From: an uncultured Verrucomicrobiota bacterium
GTDB taxonomy: Bacteria > Verrucomicrobiota > Verrucomicrobiia > Opitutales > Seribacteraceae
DNA length: 64,000 bases
Direction of reading: 5' to 3'
Assembly (NCBI GenBank): GCA_902615835.1
Contig: CACMQL010000001.1
Location: 10,001 to 74,000 of the forward strand
In this document: positions 35,759 to 47,500 of the stretch, piece by piece
Position numbering within the stretch: the stretch's first letter is position 1
How the letters are laid out: each line of letters opens with the position of its first letter
Program-made: the position numbers and the translations under genes
The notes under the pieces: model-generated
Seen by the model: only the letters and a program-made list of their open reading frames with translations
Told to the model about the DNA's origin: nothing
Database searches by the model: none

Positions 35759-38700
35759 CTATGGGATAGGTTTGTTGAAATCTAATAACAAAATGTTGTT
35801 TGTTTGTGGGAGATCAGGGTTAGGTTCCTCAAATCGAGTCAAGCCCACTCCCGATGTGAAAAGCCCCTTTCTTCCAATATCATCATTACTAAATCCGTCC
35901 AACAGGACTTTAACTCTATCACGAAGTTCTGAAAAAGAATTAATAGATATCTCCTCACCTTCAATAATTAATGATTTCCGAGTCAATGAAGTAAGTGCAG
36001 CATTTAATTTTGCAGGTTCGTGCCAAGATGGGTCAACTGCACTTGGGTCCAGATGGGCATTTTGGTTTTGCTCAGATAAAATTACCTCCCAGAAATCGCT
36101 AACACCATCACCATCATAGTCCTTGCGGATCGAGGAAAGAAAATTATCACTGGTACCGTTAACATCATAATAGGCAGCTAACTCAACTCCGTTAACTATG
36201 GGGGTAGCATAAAATGCATAAGTAGGAAGTTGTTGGCTTTCATAGATATGAACACGCCTTACTTTGGGGGTGGGAGGAACATTATCCCATGAATCTTTGA
36301 TTAAATAAGAGAAACGAAAAGTTGTCTTTTTAACTTGAATTTGCGAGCCACCAGAAGGAATTACGGCGTTGGTTGCGTCCTCAGAAACGGTGACCTCGTA
36401 ATCTTCACTTTTAGTATTTCCTTTGACCAATTCCATTTGTTCATTCTCAACGGATTCCAAAGATCTATGCACATAAATAATTCCGTTCTCGAAAGTATTG
36501 CTGTTGGCAAAGTAAGTTCTATCGTAAGCTATAATATCATATTGATTTACGGGTAACACCCGGTAGCCGTGTGTTTCGCCATAACCGTCCCCATCTAGAT
36601 CAGGATATATTCCCTCGCGAATGTCAAAGTCTCCATTATAATCCTCAGCATATACCCCAGGATCAATGAAATTGTAATTTGAAATTAACATTCGATGTTC
36701 ACCACCGGCAAATCCGCTCGAATAATATGAAATTGGGTTTCCGGAAGGGTCTTTAGTATTGCTTGGGTCTTCCTTGTCTCGGTCGGGGAATGGAAGTTGA
36801 TTTGCAGATAAATTCTCATTTGGACTAAAACGGTAAAAGTCGTGAATTTCTTCGTCTCCGAGGAGGTATATTTCTGGAGGAGTCGCATCAATGACAGCAA
36901 GAAAAAAGACCTCATCATCAGAAGTATTCCCAGAATCATCGGTAACATTGATCGTAATTTTATAGCCTGATTCCGTGATATTTTTGTAACTGTCCAAGTT
37001 CTGAGGGAATTTAGCTGCCCCTTGGTAATCAGGAGAAATATTGATGGACCATTTGCTATCCATAGTCGTGTCATAATCAAAGTCAGAGTCAAAATCCTCG
37101 ACCCTAAATAACTTAGCTAAATATCGTCGAATAGATGCTTCACTGTCGACAAGCACTCTCATGGTTGATCCGTCTGCAAGAGGTTTATCTTTATTAGTTG
37201 GAGAATCTACTAAATAATCCAATTCGACGGTTAGGTTTCCCTTATTTCGGTAGGCTTTTCCTGAAAAAATATTATTCATTGCAACCAGTTTAGGCTTAAC
37301 AGTATCTTTAATAATAAATCTTCTTTTTAGGGTAGATACATTAGGTTCAAGCTTAGGGTATTTTTCATCCCTCTTGTCCTTTGCAATGTACTCAATTTCA
37401 TAGACACGATTCAAATTGTTGTAATTATGAACATCAATAGCTTCTAGCATGGAAGTTTTAGTCGGGGGATGACCTGTAAAAGCAGTTACGAATGTATAGG
37501 ATGAAGGGGAGTTTCCGGAGAATTCAGAAACAACAGGACCTTCAAAAATTCTTCGTTCAATATTTTCTGTCAACATATAGTCTCTTGCATCAAGAACTCT
37601 TACCGTATTTTTCTGCGGAGCACCAAAAACTTCCGTAGAAATATCATAAAGTTTTACATCATGGGTATCATCATCGTAAAAATCTACACCTCCCTCAATG
37701 GCAATAAATTGATTCGATCCCTCAGGGGTCAATGGCTCGAAAAGGAAATTAGGTGCTTTGATATCCAGCAAGTAGATACTTCTCGCTTTTGGAATATAAA
37801 CAATTTCTCCTGAACTTTGTTTTATAACATAGTTTATAACCACTCTTCCCACTTTGGGTTCTGTGGAACCAGTTGGTAAAAGCTCATCAATATATTCTAT
37901 GTCGAAAGTATGTGAGAATTCTATGTCTAATTCCGTGTCATTCCTTGCATAAACCCCAGGGTCATTAAGCATGCGATTACCATCCGATATCGAGAAAGCA
38001 GAATAATGAGCACGGCTTCTTTGTGTAATGGGATCTTTTTTATAAGTGACGGTTGGTTCTCCAAGAAAGGCTTCAATCTGAGTAGGGTCTGATTCCAACG
38101 AGATATAAAAATTTTCATTGTCACCAAGACTTAGAGCAAAGATATCGTCAGTAAATTTCTCATCCGCAAATTGCGAGGAAATAGGACTAAGAAAAGTAAC
38201 TATAGAGTCGGGAATCGTGTACTTTGAATCGGAAATAGGTTTGTCCACAAAATCTTCTACATTATGGGTAGCAAGAGGAGTCCCAGAAAAGTAATCGTGT
38301 GTTACGATGGCAACTTGAGGGGCAATGGTGTCAATGACAGTAATTTGGCGATCAATAATGGTTTCATTATCATTGGAATCAATCGCTTGGTAACGCATGA
38401 TGTAATCTCCCAATAAGTAAAATCCGTCAGTTTCTAAATCTGGTATTTCAACTTCCTCATATTGTTCCTCTCCAATTTTTCGAAGTAATGTAGAATTTAA
38501 GGTAACAATATCATCATAGTTATCAGATATAGTAGCCCCTGGTTCAACATAAGGGCGACCTCCTTGCAAATCAGGGAAATTAACTCCCTGCGGTCCTTCG
38601 TTGAGCGTAATGACGGGTTTGATAGTGTCTTGGATTCTAATCTCTCTTTCCATACGATTCGAATTACCGAATTGATCAACAACCAAGTACTCAATTATTA

Positions 38701-41299
38701 GCCTTTTCCAATCAGGGTCACCCTTAGCTATCCTTTTTCCTTCTTTATCAACATAGAAGGAACCTTGGTTAGGGTCGTGATGAGGAGGTCCATAGTAATT
38801 AACAAAGGAAGGATCGATCACAGTTGGTTCCTTCAAACCCTGATCATTAACAAAGAATGCATTTATGGTCATGTATTCATTCAAACTGATAGGTTCCAGT
38901 CCTGATCCCAATTCTTTATAAGCAGTGACTCCCGGGTCAACAAATTCAGTGCCCACTTCGTGATACATTGTCTTATCACCGTGCCTAATCATTTTTGGTT
39001 CCGGGAAAGGAGAGTTAATTAAAACAAGTTCACGCTGAATAGATGACTCGTTTCCAACCACATCTTGTACGGAATATGTTAATCGAAAAGTAGCATGTAA
39101 GCTTTCTTGCTTTTTGGCCTCTGCCATAATTTTGGGTATCGTTGTTTCAACAGACTGATAAGTTATGTCATCTTCGAGAAGTTTTTCTATGCTAAGCTTG
39201 ATCCGTCCGTTGCCTCCTTCCCAATCAATAAATCGATCTAAATTATCAAGGGCAAAGGCACCGGGATCGTTGAAAACATTAGTGGAATTAACATCCACAT
39301 AATATGGATCAGCTCCGTAAAGAGTCATTTCAGGAGGAGTCACATCAAAAACTTCCACCCATCTGGAAAGAATTTCCGCTTCATTTCCGGATGGATCGAC
39401 AATTTCTTGATAATCTAGGCGATAAATCCCGGCTACTTCCATATTTACAAATCCAAAGGCACTATCTGCTGCACCAGGTTGTAGCCCAAGAGAATTTTCT
39501 ATTTCTTGTTGAGTGTAATAATTATCGAGGATGGTAATACCAGGATCCACAAAAAAAGTCCCAAAAACTCCCTCAACTCTCATAGGTTCGGCCTCCGTGC
39601 CAATGTCGTGAGATAGAATGGGGGGTAGATTATCGACAATTTGGATCTTAAATTTAGTTGATGTTGAGACAATTTCGCCTTCGGGCGTTCTAATTTTGCG
39701 AGTAGGTAGGTCTGAGACCGAAAGAGACATTTCAGTAACTTGATCAAGCTGTGTAAAATCTACGCTTTCTTTATTGAGAATCTCCACAAAAACTCGTAAA
39801 TCCCGACTGGCAAAGTCCCGTGCATCAAAACCAGGGTAAATGGGGTCATTTCTGGGAAGTAATTGAAACGGACCATCATCTGCAATGGGGTAAGTATTAA
39901 TTCTTCGTTTTACTCGATAAGGAATAATTAACTCCTCATTCACTTTTAGGATTCCTTGACGCCCACCATGGAGAATTATTTCTGGGGGAGTAATCACAAC
40001 ATTAACGGTCCGTGATATTTCAGATACGAAACCCCGAATATCTTCCACTCTGTAATTTAATGTATAAGTACCGGGGAATCGCATGTCAGGCGGATTTAAG
40101 AGGACTACTTTCTCGGCTATATCTTGCTCCAAAAAATTAGTCGCATTTACCCATGGATCAACCTCACTGAATGGGCGATCGAGCATCTCCACTTCATAAT
40201 CCTGATCTCCTTTGAGACTTAATTGAGGAGGTAACCCTTGAAAAAAGTCGCTGGCAGTTGACCCTGTCGCACTTACTACGGCTGTAGAGACAGGCACTCC
40301 TCCAACAACTTCGCTCGGTAGTTCCGTGCCTTCAGCGAAACTAAGACTAGAGAAAGAAAAATTTTCAGCATTACTTTCTGATTCTTCGATCTCAAAAAAG
40401 ATTTCTGATACCAAGTCAAGCACTCCATCGAAACTGCTCGACGAGGATTGAGAAAAACTGACTGATTGATCCGTTTGTGAAGATTCATCTTGGGAATTCT
40501 CGGTTTTACCGTCAATTACAGTAAAAAGCATTTCAATCGGTTGAGGAACAATATCCTCAGTTAGGGATGCACCAAATTTCTTACTCAGATTTACCAAACC
40601 GCCTGTTTCGGAAGCTCTCGTCTCGCCCAATCTTGATGTGGCCACTTGGATAGATTGCCCCGAGAAAAGGCCAGTTTCTATCCCGTTTGTATCTGTAAAT
40701 TGAATATCGCCCGATATGAGGTTTACCCCACCCATTATATCACCCGTAATTTCATTACGAACAGCCATCATTTGAAACATGGTGCCCCGGATACCCGCTG
40801 TTCCAAGAGGGCTGGTTAAATTCATGGTTGATCCCTTTTTCAGCTTAGGAACTTTCACAACCAGCTCACCAAAGTCGAGATGAGCAAGAAGTTTTGACTG
40901 ACTTGGTTCTTCTTCAAGCTTTGAAGGATCAGGTAGGTTTTCTGACGAAACGATTTGTTGTGAATACTCGCGGATAAAAAACCTGCTGCCTGGCTTGATC
41001 GTTATGAGGGTGCCGTTGGAAAAAAGTAATCCGAGCATTCCGTTTTTTCCGGTTTTGATAATCGACTTTGAATCAATTTTCTTACCAACTGAATTGGCTG
41101 TTAGGGTGACCTCGAAGTCATCTTTAATGTTATAAACCGTTGCCTCTCCCTCCAGTGAAACAACTAGTGTGGTCGGTTTTACCTTAGAAGGTACCCCGAA
41201 TGTATGATTTGACCCATGAATGGAAAAACAAACAAAAATAATAATATTCACCAAAGATGCACTGATTAGAGATCTAATCTTTGCAATAAAAGTGAACAT
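35759..41299 (-). CDS. giant secreted FecR-domain protein with DUF5011-like repeats and Ca-binding-like DYDGDGVSDFWE
   Basis: N-term FecR (LEGEATVYNIKDDFEVTLTANSVGKKIDSKSIIKTGKNGMLGLLFSNGTLITIKPGSRFFI); repeated 'DPGV..DNYD...Y.V.D..GN' units. Confidence 0.85.
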   Translation of the reverse strand: MFTFIAKIRSLISASLVNIIIFVCFSIHGSNHTFGVPSKVKPTTLVVSLEGEATVYNIKDDFEVTLTANSVGKKIDSKSIIKTGKNGMLGLLFSNGTLITIKPGSRFFIREYSQQIVSSENLPDPSKLEEEPSQSKLLAHLDFGELVVKVPKLKKGSTMNLTSPLGTAGIRGTMFQMMAVRNEITGDIMGGVNLISGDIQFTDTNGIETGLFSGQSIQVATSRLGETRASETGGLVNLSKKFGASLTEDIVPQPIEMLFTVIDGKTENSQDESSQTDQSVSFSQSSSSSFDGVLDLVSEIFFEIEESESNAENFSFSSLSFAEGTELPSEVVGGVPVSTAVVSATGSTASDFFQGLPPQLSLKGDQDYEVEMLDRPFSEVDPWVNATNFLEQDIAEKVVLLNPPDMRFPGTYTLNYRVEDIRGFVSEISRTVNVVITPPEIILHGGRQGILKVNEELIIPYRVKRRINTYPIADDGPFQLLPRNDPIYPGFDARDFASRDLRVFVEILNKESVDFTQLDQVTEMSLSVSDLPTRKIRTPEGEIVSTSTKFKIQIVDNLPPILSHDIGTEAEPMRVEGVFGTFFVDPGITILDNYYTQQEIENSLGLQPGAADSAFGFVNMEVAGIYRLDYQEIVDPSGNEAEILSRWVEVFDVTPPEMTLYGADPYYVDVNSTNVFNDPGAFALDNLDRFIDWEGGNGRIKLSIEKLLEDDITYQSVETTIPKIMAEAKKQESLHATFRLTYSVQDVVGNESSIQRELVLINSPFPEPKMIRHGDKTMYHEVGTEFVDPGVTAYKELGSGLEPISLNEYMTINAFFVNDQGLKEPTVIDPSFVNYYGPPHHDPNQGSFYVDKEGKRIAKGDPDWKRLIIEYLVVDQFGNSNRMEREIRIQDTIKPVITLNEGPQGVNFPDLQGGRPYVEPGATISDNYDDIVTLNSTLLRKIGEEQYEEVEIPDLETDGFYLLGDYIMRYQAIDSNDNETIIDRQITVIDTIAPQVAIVTHDYFSGTPLATHNVEDFVDKPISDSKYTIPDSIVTFLSPISSQFADEKFTDDIFALSLGDNENFYISLESDPTQIEAFLGEPTVTYKKDPITQRSRAHYSAFSISDGNRMLNDPGVYARNDTELDIEFSHTFDIEYIDELLPTGSTEPKVGRVVINYVIKQSSGEIVYIPKARSIYLLDIKAPNFLFEPLTPEGSNQFIAIEGGVDFYDDDTHDVKLYDISTEVFGAPQKNTVRVLDARDYMLTENIERRIFEGPVVSEFSGNSPSSYTFVTAFTGHPPTKTSMLEAIDVHNYNNLNRVYEIEYIAKDKRDEKYPKLEPNVSTLKRRFIIKDTVKPKLVAMNNIFSGKAYRNKGNLTVELDYLVDSPTNKDKPLADGSTMRVLVDSEASIRRYLAKLFRVEDFDSDFDYDTTMDSKWSINISPDYQGAAKFPQNLDSYKNITESGYKITINVTDDSGNTSDDEVFFLAVIDATPPEIYLLGDEEIHDFYRFSPNENLSANQLPFPDRDKEDPSNTKDPSGNPISYYSSGFAGGEHRMLISNYNFIDPGVYAEDYNGDFDIREGIYPDLDGDGYGETHGYRVLPVNQYDIIAYDRTYFANSNTFENGIIYVHRSLESVENEQMELVKGNTKSEDYEVTVSEDATNAVIPSGGSQIQVKKTTFRFSYLIKDSWDNVPPTPKVRRVHIYESQQLPTYAFYATPIVNGVELAAYYDVNGTSDNFLSSIRKDYDGDGVSDFWEVILSEQNQNAHLDPSAVDPSWHEPAKLNAALTSLTRKSLIIEGEEISINSFSELRDRVKVLLDGFSNDDIGRKGLFTSGVGLTRFEEPNPDLPQTNNILLLDFNKPIP

Positions 41300-41348
41300 A
41301 TTAAAACTATGATCTAAAAAATCTTTTAAAGCAAGAGATAATCAAAGC

Positions 41349-41738
41349 TTACAGCACGCCTATTTCTTTCTTATATTGTACTGATGTGAGTAAAGATGAA
41401 AACTCATCACTGGAGTTCGGTTTTATCTTGATTATCCAACCATTTTCATAAGGACTTTCATTTAATATTTCTGGCGAATCATTTAACTGATCATTAATTT
41501 CATAAACTTCGCCCCCTACAGGCATATAAAGATCTGATGCAGCTTTAACTGATTCAACAACTCCGAAAACTTCGCCGCGGGAAAAACAGGCACCAACCTC
41601 GGGCAATTCCACAAAAGTCACATCTCCTAGGCTATCTTGTGCGTGATCAGAAATTCCGATAACACAAGAATCATCACTTTCGGATACAAGCCATTCGTGA
41701 TCTTTGGTAAACAACAAATTTTCGGGTACATTGCTCAT
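41349..41738 (-). CDS. gcvH: glycine cleavage system H protein
   Basis: LLFTKDHEWLVSESDDSCVIGISDHAQDSLGDVTFVELPEVG...FGVVESVKAASDLYMPVGGEVYEIN. Confidence 0.95.
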   Translation of the reverse strand: MSNVPENLLFTKDHEWLVSESDDSCVIGISDHAQDSLGDVTFVELPEVGACFSRGEVFGVVESVKAASDLYMPVGGEVYEINDQLNDSPEILNESPYENGWIIKIKPNSSDEFSSLLTSVQYKKEIGVL

Positions 41739-41762
41739 GTAAGGACACTGCCAAGAAAAGTG

Positions 41763-43043
41763 CTATTTTGCAACAGACATTTGTAAAAGACCAATCCTAG
41801 TCCCGTCCGGTACAATCGCATTTTTAACTACGATGATAACACCATCGCGAACATAAATATTTTCGCCGGCATCCGACCAACCATCCTCAACCCCATTTGG
41901 AGATAACTGAACATTTTTTCCGATACACGCATTTTTATCAATAATTGCATTTTCGATCTTCGAATTGGTACCGACACCGACATGCATTTTCTGAGAATTC
42001 ACAAGTTCATAATTATCAGCTCCCATCATCACAACATTTTCAAACCTGCATGAATCTGCAATAATTGAACGAACGCCAAGAACGCATCTTTTAAAATCAG
42101 AACTACCTATGACACAACCACTTGCAAAATTAGTTTCAAAAAGATTGGATTCTTTGAATTTAGACATTGGAAGAAGGTCGGGGTAATTATAAAAAGGATG
42201 ATTTTGCTCATAAAAGTTGAATTCCGGATGCTCTGAACAAAGCTGTAAATTCGCTTCAAAAAAAGATCTTACCGTACCAATATCTTCCCAATAATCATCA
42301 TAAATGTGACACTTCAGGTTCCTTTTACCAACAAGTGAAGGAATGATCTCTTTACCAAAATCTTTTGCATCACCTTCAAGTGCTTCAAACATGGCGGATG
42401 CGTTAAAAACATATATTCCCATGGAAGCCAAGCACCGGTCTGGGTTGCTATCATCTCCTTTTAATTCAGGGGGGACTAGGCGACTGATCACCCCAGGATC
42501 GGTCGGTTTCTCTATAAAATCAATTATGCTAGCATCATCACCAACCCGTAAAAGACCCAGACCGGAAGCTTCATTAGTAGCAATTGGTTTTGCCGCAACC
42601 GTTACTTCCGCACTTCTTTCGACATGCTCAGCCACCATTTTCGAAAAATTCATTCGATAGAGTTGATCCCCGGAGAGAATAACAAAAATGTCTTCATCAT
42701 TCGCACCGAAATGAATCAGGTTTCTTCTAACTGCGTCCGCTGTGCCTTGATACCAATCATCGCCAAACTCTGTTTGTTCTGCGGACAAAATTTCTACAAA
42801 ACCTTGGCCAAAACGGTCAAACCTGTAAGCATCTTGGACATGACGGTGTAAAGAAGCCGTGTTAAACTGGCTCAGCAAGTATATTCGATTGTAACCTGAA
42901 TTTATACAGTTGCTTATTGGAATATCAACCAGTCTATATTTACCCGCAAGCGGAACAGCAGGTTTACAACGGAGTTTTGTTAAAGGATAGAGCCGTGTCC
43001 CCCTACCTCCTCCCATGATAACACAATGAATTTTTCTGCTCAT
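41763..43043 (-). CDS. glgC: glucose-1-phosphate adenylyltransferase
   Basis: CVIMGGGRGTRLYPLTKLRCKPAVPLAGKYRLVDIPISNCINSGYNRIYLLSQFN...WYQGTADAVRRNL...DDYWEDIGTVRSFFEANL. Confidence 0.96.
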   Translation of the reverse strand: MSRKIHCVIMGGGRGTRLYPLTKLRCKPAVPLAGKYRLVDIPISNCINSGYNRIYLLSQFNTASLHRHVQDAYRFDRFGQGFVEILSAEQTEFGDDWYQGTADAVRRNLIHFGANDEDIFVILSGDQLYRMNFSKMVAEHVERSAEVTVAAKPIATNEASGLGLLRVGDDASIIDFIEKPTDPGVISRLVPPELKGDDSNPDRCLASMGIYVFNASAMFEALEGDAKDFGKEIIPSLVGKRNLKCHIYDDYWEDIGTVRSFFEANLQLCSEHPEFNFYEQNHPFYNYPDLLPMSKFKESNLFETNFASGCVIGSSDFKRCVLGVRSIIADSCRFENVVMMGADNYELVNSQKMHVGVGTNSKIENAIIDKNACIGKNVQLSPNGVEDGWSDAGENIYVRDGVIIVVKNAIVPDGTRIGLLQMSVAK

Positions 43044-43203
43044 AATTTACTCCTCGCTTCACATTTAGGGTTAGGTAGGATCAAGACTTTCCCATTTGCA
43101 AACTGATTTCATCCACAGGCAATCCCAAAAACATAAGTATATTAAAATTTTGCTCATTGCAGCATACACCGGTACAACATTCAATCCGCTTAAAGGGTAG
43201 TCC

Positions 43204-44697
43204 ATGAATATTTCACCCAATCTCAGTCAGTTCAGGAAATTGTGTAAACTCCACGATTTAATTGCAGTTAGCACAGAATTAACCGCTGATACAGAGACTC
43301 CTCTCTCCGCATACGCCAAGTTATCAAAATTTAAACCTGCTTTTCTTTTTGAATCGGTGGTTGGGGGTGAACAAGTGAGCAGATTTTCTTTCCTCGGATT
43401 CTCTGCCAGTAAAGAGATATCCTGCTTCAGTAAAACCACAGTAATCAAGACAGATGAACAAACTAAAAAAATAGCTACTCCGGTTGATCCGCTCTGCCTC
43501 ATTGAGGAAGAGATCGACGGAATACGTTACGCCGGCATTGATGGCTACCGATTTTCAGGCGGTGCAGTTGGTTTTGTGGGTTACGAGTATGCGAGCATTA
43601 TTGAGTCTTCGATCCCCTTGCCCGAAGTTGATCAATTAGAATTACCTACCCTCTTTTTCATGATCACGGAAATTGTGCTTGTTTTTGATCATGCTAGGCA
43701 AACATTACGGGTATGTTCCAATGCCAAGGTATCAGCCAACCCTGAGAAAAGTTACAAAAGGTCAATTGAAAAGATTGAAGAAGCCATAGATCTCTTATCA
43801 AAACCTCTAATGCTAACCCCTGCTCCGCTGGGTAACTTGGACCAATCAGCAATTAAAGCACCCGAAGGAAATTTCTCGAAAAGTGAATTTGAAACACTGG
43901 TCAAAAAAACCAAAAATTTAATCAGGAAGGGTGATATCATCCAAGCAGTGTTGTCTCAAAGGTTTTCAATTCCCTACGCCGGATCTCCAGTGAATCTTTA
44001 CCGGGCTATTCGGGCAATCAATCCATCTCCTTATATGTTTATTCTGGAGAATACTGATTATTCAATTGTAGGAGCTTCTCCTGAGGTGCATGTCCGTTTG
44101 AATAATGAAAATGTTCTGATTCGGCCCATCGCAGGCACTCGTCCGAGGGGTAGAACCGAAAGGGCAGATCAGGAATTAGAGAAAGACCTTCTCCAAGATG
44201 AGAAAGAAAGGGCAGAACACCTGATGTTGGTGGATTTAGCTAGAAACGATATTGGCCGAGTTTGTCAATATGGTTCCGTACAGGCAGTTGACTTCATGAG
44301 TATCGAGAAGTATTCACATGTGATGCATATTGTTTCCCAAGTGGTTGGAAAATTATCGAAGGATAAAAATGCCTTTGACCTGATGAGAGCAACCTTTCCA
44401 GCAGGCACGGTGAGCGGGGCGCCAAAGATACGGGCAATGCAAATTATTTCAGAATTCGAAAAAACCCGTAGGAGTGCATACGCTGGGGCTCTTGGCTACT
44501 TTGGTTTTGAAGGTAATCACGACTCCTGCATTGCAATTCGCACAGCAATCCTAAAGGACAATCACATACATCTCCAAGCGGGTGCAGGAGTTGTTGCAGA
44601 TTCTTTGCCCGAAATGGAATTTCTGGAAACGATCAACAAAGCAAAAGGCATGTTGTGTGCCGCTAAATTGGCTAAACTAATGCCGACAGATACCTGA
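43204..44697 (+). CDS. trpE: anthranilate synthase component I
   Basis: [22 protein letters not shown]...[12 protein letters not shown]...[46 protein letters not shown]...[20 protein letters not shown]. Confidence 0.95.
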   Translation: MNISPNLSQFRKLCKLHDLIAVSTELTADTETPLSAYAKLSKFKPAFLFESVVGGEQVSRFSFLGFSASKEISCFSKTTVIKTDEQTKKIATPVDPLCLIEEEIDGIRYAGIDGYRFSGGAVGFVGYEYASIIESSIPLPEVDQLELPTLFFMITEIVLVFDHARQTLRVCSNAKVSANPEKSYKRSIEKIEEAIDLLSKPLMLTPAPLGNLDQSAIKAPEGNFSKSEFETLVKKTKNLIRKGDIIQAVLSQRFSIPYAGSPVNLYRAIRAINPSPYMFILENTDYSIVGASPEVHVRLNNENVLIRPIAGTRPRGRTERADQELEKDLLQDEKERAEHLMLVDLARNDIGRVCQYGSVQAVDFMSIEKYSHVMHIVSQVVGKLSKDKNAFDLMRATFPAGTVSGAPKIRAMQIISEFEKTRRSAYAGALGYFGFEGNHDSCIAIRTAILKDNHIHLQAGAGVVADSLPEMEFLETINKAKGMLCAAKLAKLMPTDT

Positions 44698-44707
44698 ATT
44701 TTACATT

Positions 44708-45613
44708 GTGGAAAATAGCGAACAATCATCTTTAGATATTTATTTGAAGCAAATCTCGGTCATACCCTTGATTACAATAGAGGAAGAGATCGAATTGGCT
44801 AAGAAAATTGGTAGTGGAGACGAGAAAGCTCGTGAAAAAATGATCACAGCCAATCTTCGTCTGGTTGTTAAAATTGCCCAAGATTACTCGAATATCGGAC
44901 TATCTTTACTCGATCTTATCAACGAAGGGAACATGGGTTTGATGAAAGCGGTTGAAAGATTTGACCCCTCCAAGGGGGGGAAGCTAAGTACTTATGCCTC
45001 GTGGTGGATCAAACAATCCATCAAGAGAGCCTTGGCAAACCAAAGCAAAACCATCCGTCTGCCTGTCCACATGGTTGATCGAGTCACTCAAATTCGCCGT
45101 ACTACTCAGCAACTGAGCGAAAATCTTGGCCGTGACCCCACCGATGACGAATTAGCCGAGGAGATGAAAATCCCGGTTGCTCGAATTACTCACTTGAAGT
45201 CAGTAAGTAAAAAGCCTGCTTCCTTAGATTCACCGATTAATGATGAAGATGGTTCGAGTCTTGGTGATGTAGTACCAGATGCGAAATCCACTTCTCCCCT
45301 TGAAAATCTTCAATCGAAATCAATAGTGGGTGATGTAGAAAGGGTCCTTGCGTCTCTAGAACCAAGAGAGGCAGACATTATCAGGCTTCGTTTTGGTCTT
45401 GAAGGAAGAGATCCCAAAACCCTTGAAGAAGTGGGAGAGCAAATTGGAATAACCAGGGAAAGAGTTCGGCAACTCCAGGAACAAGCGATTCGTCAGTTAC
45501 GTAAAAACATGACCAAGTTTGAAAAACAAAGAACTTGGGAAGAAATTCAGGAAGAAAAACGCATAGAAGAAAGGACCAAGATGTTGCAAGACCTTCTTCA
45601 CAAATCTGCTTAG
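44708..45613 (+). CDS. RNA polymerase sigma-70 family factor (group 1/2, no region 1.1)
   Basis: [62 protein letters not shown]...[49 protein letters not shown] start. Confidence 0.95.
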   Translation: MENSEQSSLDIYLKQISVIPLITIEEEIELAKKIGSGDEKAREKMITANLRLVVKIAQDYSNIGLSLLDLINEGNMGLMKAVERFDPSKGGKLSTYASWWIKQSIKRALANQSKTIRLPVHMVDRVTQIRRTTQQLSENLGRDPTDDELAEEMKIPVARITHLKSVSKKPASLDSPINDEDGSSLGDVVPDAKSTSPLENLQSKSIVGDVERVLASLEPREADIIRLRFGLEGRDPKTLEEVGEQIGITRERVRQLQEQAIRQLRKNMTKFEKQRTWEEIQEEKRIEERTKMLQDLLHKSA

Positions 45614-45681
45614 AGAAATTTCTATAATCAGTTATTCAACCGCCCAAATTCAAAGCGGATGAGATTTAAATTTAATAATAA

Positions 45682-47349
45682 TTAGCTTTCTTCCTGTGCA
45701 GTAGCTTCGTCGAAAATATCACCAAGAGAGGTAGTTAGGTCTTCTCCAACTTCATCATAGGCGGCTACTTCCTTTGCCAATGCATCTTCATCATAGTCTG
45801 CAGCTTTAATACTAAGACCAATCCTTCGTTCGTCCTTGTCAATTTTGATAACTCGGGCCGAAACTTCTTCGCCTTCCTTCAGATGATCTTTGACTTTCTC
45901 TATTCGCTCTTCACTGATTTGACTTATGTGGACCAGACCGTCAATTTCATGATCAAGCTCGATAAAGGCACCATAACCCGCGACTCTCGCGACTTTACCT
46001 TTGATAATATCCCCAAGTTTGTAGAGACGATCAATATCATCCCAAGGATCTTGGGTAAGCTGTTTCATACCAAGCGAAATTCTTTGATTATCTACATCAA
46101 CCTCCACTACGATGGCGTCCACCTCATCGCCTTTCTTCACCATCTCACTGGGATGGTTAATTTTCCGGGTCCAACTCATATCAGATACATGGACCATGCC
46201 ATCGATTCCTTCCTCAAGCTCGACGAAGGCACCATAAGAGGTTAAGTTTCTGATCTTACCCCTTACACGGGCACCTGGTGGGTAGTTATGAGTAGCCATA
46301 TCCCATGGGTTGACTTCAAGCTGACGAAGACCGAGTGAAATTTTTTGGTCATCTTTTTGGATTCCAAGAACCACCGCATCCACTTCGTCCCCTACATTAA
46401 GAACTTCACCCGGTTTAGTAATTCTTTTCGTCCAGGACATTTCAGTCACATGGACAAGACCTTCAACTCCTTCTTCCAGTTCAACGAAAGCTCCATAAGG
46501 AACTAGATTAACCACTTTACCACGGACTTTTGCATTAATTGGAAATTTGCTTTCTATTTCATCCCATGGGTTGCTAGAAAGTTGCTTAAGACCCAAAGAT
46601 ACGCGCTCACGTTTCTCATCGATGTCAATAATGCAGACGGTGATTTCCTCCCCTGTCTTTACCATTTCACTGGGATGAGAAACTCTCCCCCAACTCATGT
46701 CAGTTATGTGCAGGAGTCCGTCCAATCCATCCAAGTCAATAAATGCACCGTAATCAGTGATATTCTTTACCATTCCACGGCGGGTTTCACCAGGAATAAT
46801 TTTGGAAAGAATTTCGCGCTTCTTATCCTGTCTTCTCTCTTCAATCAATTCACGGCGAGAAACAACAATGTTTTTACGTTCACGATTGATTTTGACTACT
46901 TTAAAGTCAAAGGTTTGACCCACAAATTGATCCAAATTTTTGGGTGCCTGAATATCGACCTGAGACGAAGGTAAAAAAGCGTCAACGCCAATGTTAACGA
47001 CCAAACCTCCCTTTACTTTAGATCGCACTCGGCCAGTAATAACAGAGCCCTCTTCACAAGTATTGACAATTTTCTCCCAATTTTTTTTCTGTTCTGCTTT
47101 GTCAAAGGAAAGTTGTGGATTACCAAAACGGTCTTCTAGTCTTTCCAAAAAGACCTCAATGTCAGAACCGATTTCCAGTTCGCTCAAATCCAGAAATTCG
47201 TGAGCTGGGATTGTGCCCTCAGCTTTGCCACCAAAATCGATAACAACCTCGGTAGGGCGTATTTCCATTATGGTTCCTTCAATGACGGAACCTTCTTTAA
47301 GTAATTCAATTTTGCTCTCTGCGAGCAAGTCTTCCATAACTGCACTCAT
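45682..47349 (-). CDS. rpsA: 30S ribosomal protein S1
   Basis: Repeated S1 motifs (RGMVKNITDYGAFIDLDGLDGLLHITDMSWGRVSHPSEMVKTG etc.); start MSAVMEDLLAES at 47349 preferred. Confidence 0.95.
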   Translation of the reverse strand: MSAVMEDLLAESKIELLKEGSVIEGTIMEIRPTEVVIDFGGKAEGTIPAHEFLDLSELEIGSDIEVFLERLEDRFGNPQLSFDKAEQKKNWEKIVNTCEEGSVITGRVRSKVKGGLVVNIGVDAFLPSSQVDIQAPKNLDQFVGQTFDFKVVKINRERKNIVVSRRELIEERRQDKKREILSKIIPGETRRGMVKNITDYGAFIDLDGLDGLLHITDMSWGRVSHPSEMVKTGEEITVCIIDIDEKRERVSLGLKQLSSNPWDEIESKFPINAKVRGKVVNLVPYGAFVELEEGVEGLVHVTEMSWTKRITKPGEVLNVGDEVDAVVLGIQKDDQKISLGLRQLEVNPWDMATHNYPPGARVRGKIRNLTSYGAFVELEEGIDGMVHVSDMSWTRKINHPSEMVKKGDEVDAIVVEVDVDNQRISLGMKQLTQDPWDDIDRLYKLGDIIKGKVARVAGYGAFIELDHEIDGLVHISQISEERIEKVKDHLKEGEEVSARVIKIDKDERRIGLSIKAADYDEDALAKEVAAYDEVGEDLTTSLGDIFDEATAQEES

Positions 47350-47500
47350 GATGATGTAGTTTGTGTGAGCCACAAGGATCAGTTGTGAAAAACGCCGATT
47401 AGCGAACAAACAAAATCCTGTGGGTTAAGGGTTAGTAATAAGAGATTCTTCCTACTAAATCAACTTGGCTACATTTCAGCAAGCATAATCCAACCCGTGT

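Noticed and set aside
45883-47203. Plus-strand ORFs opposite rpsA
   Set aside because: Antisense shadows of the repetitive S1 coding sequence.
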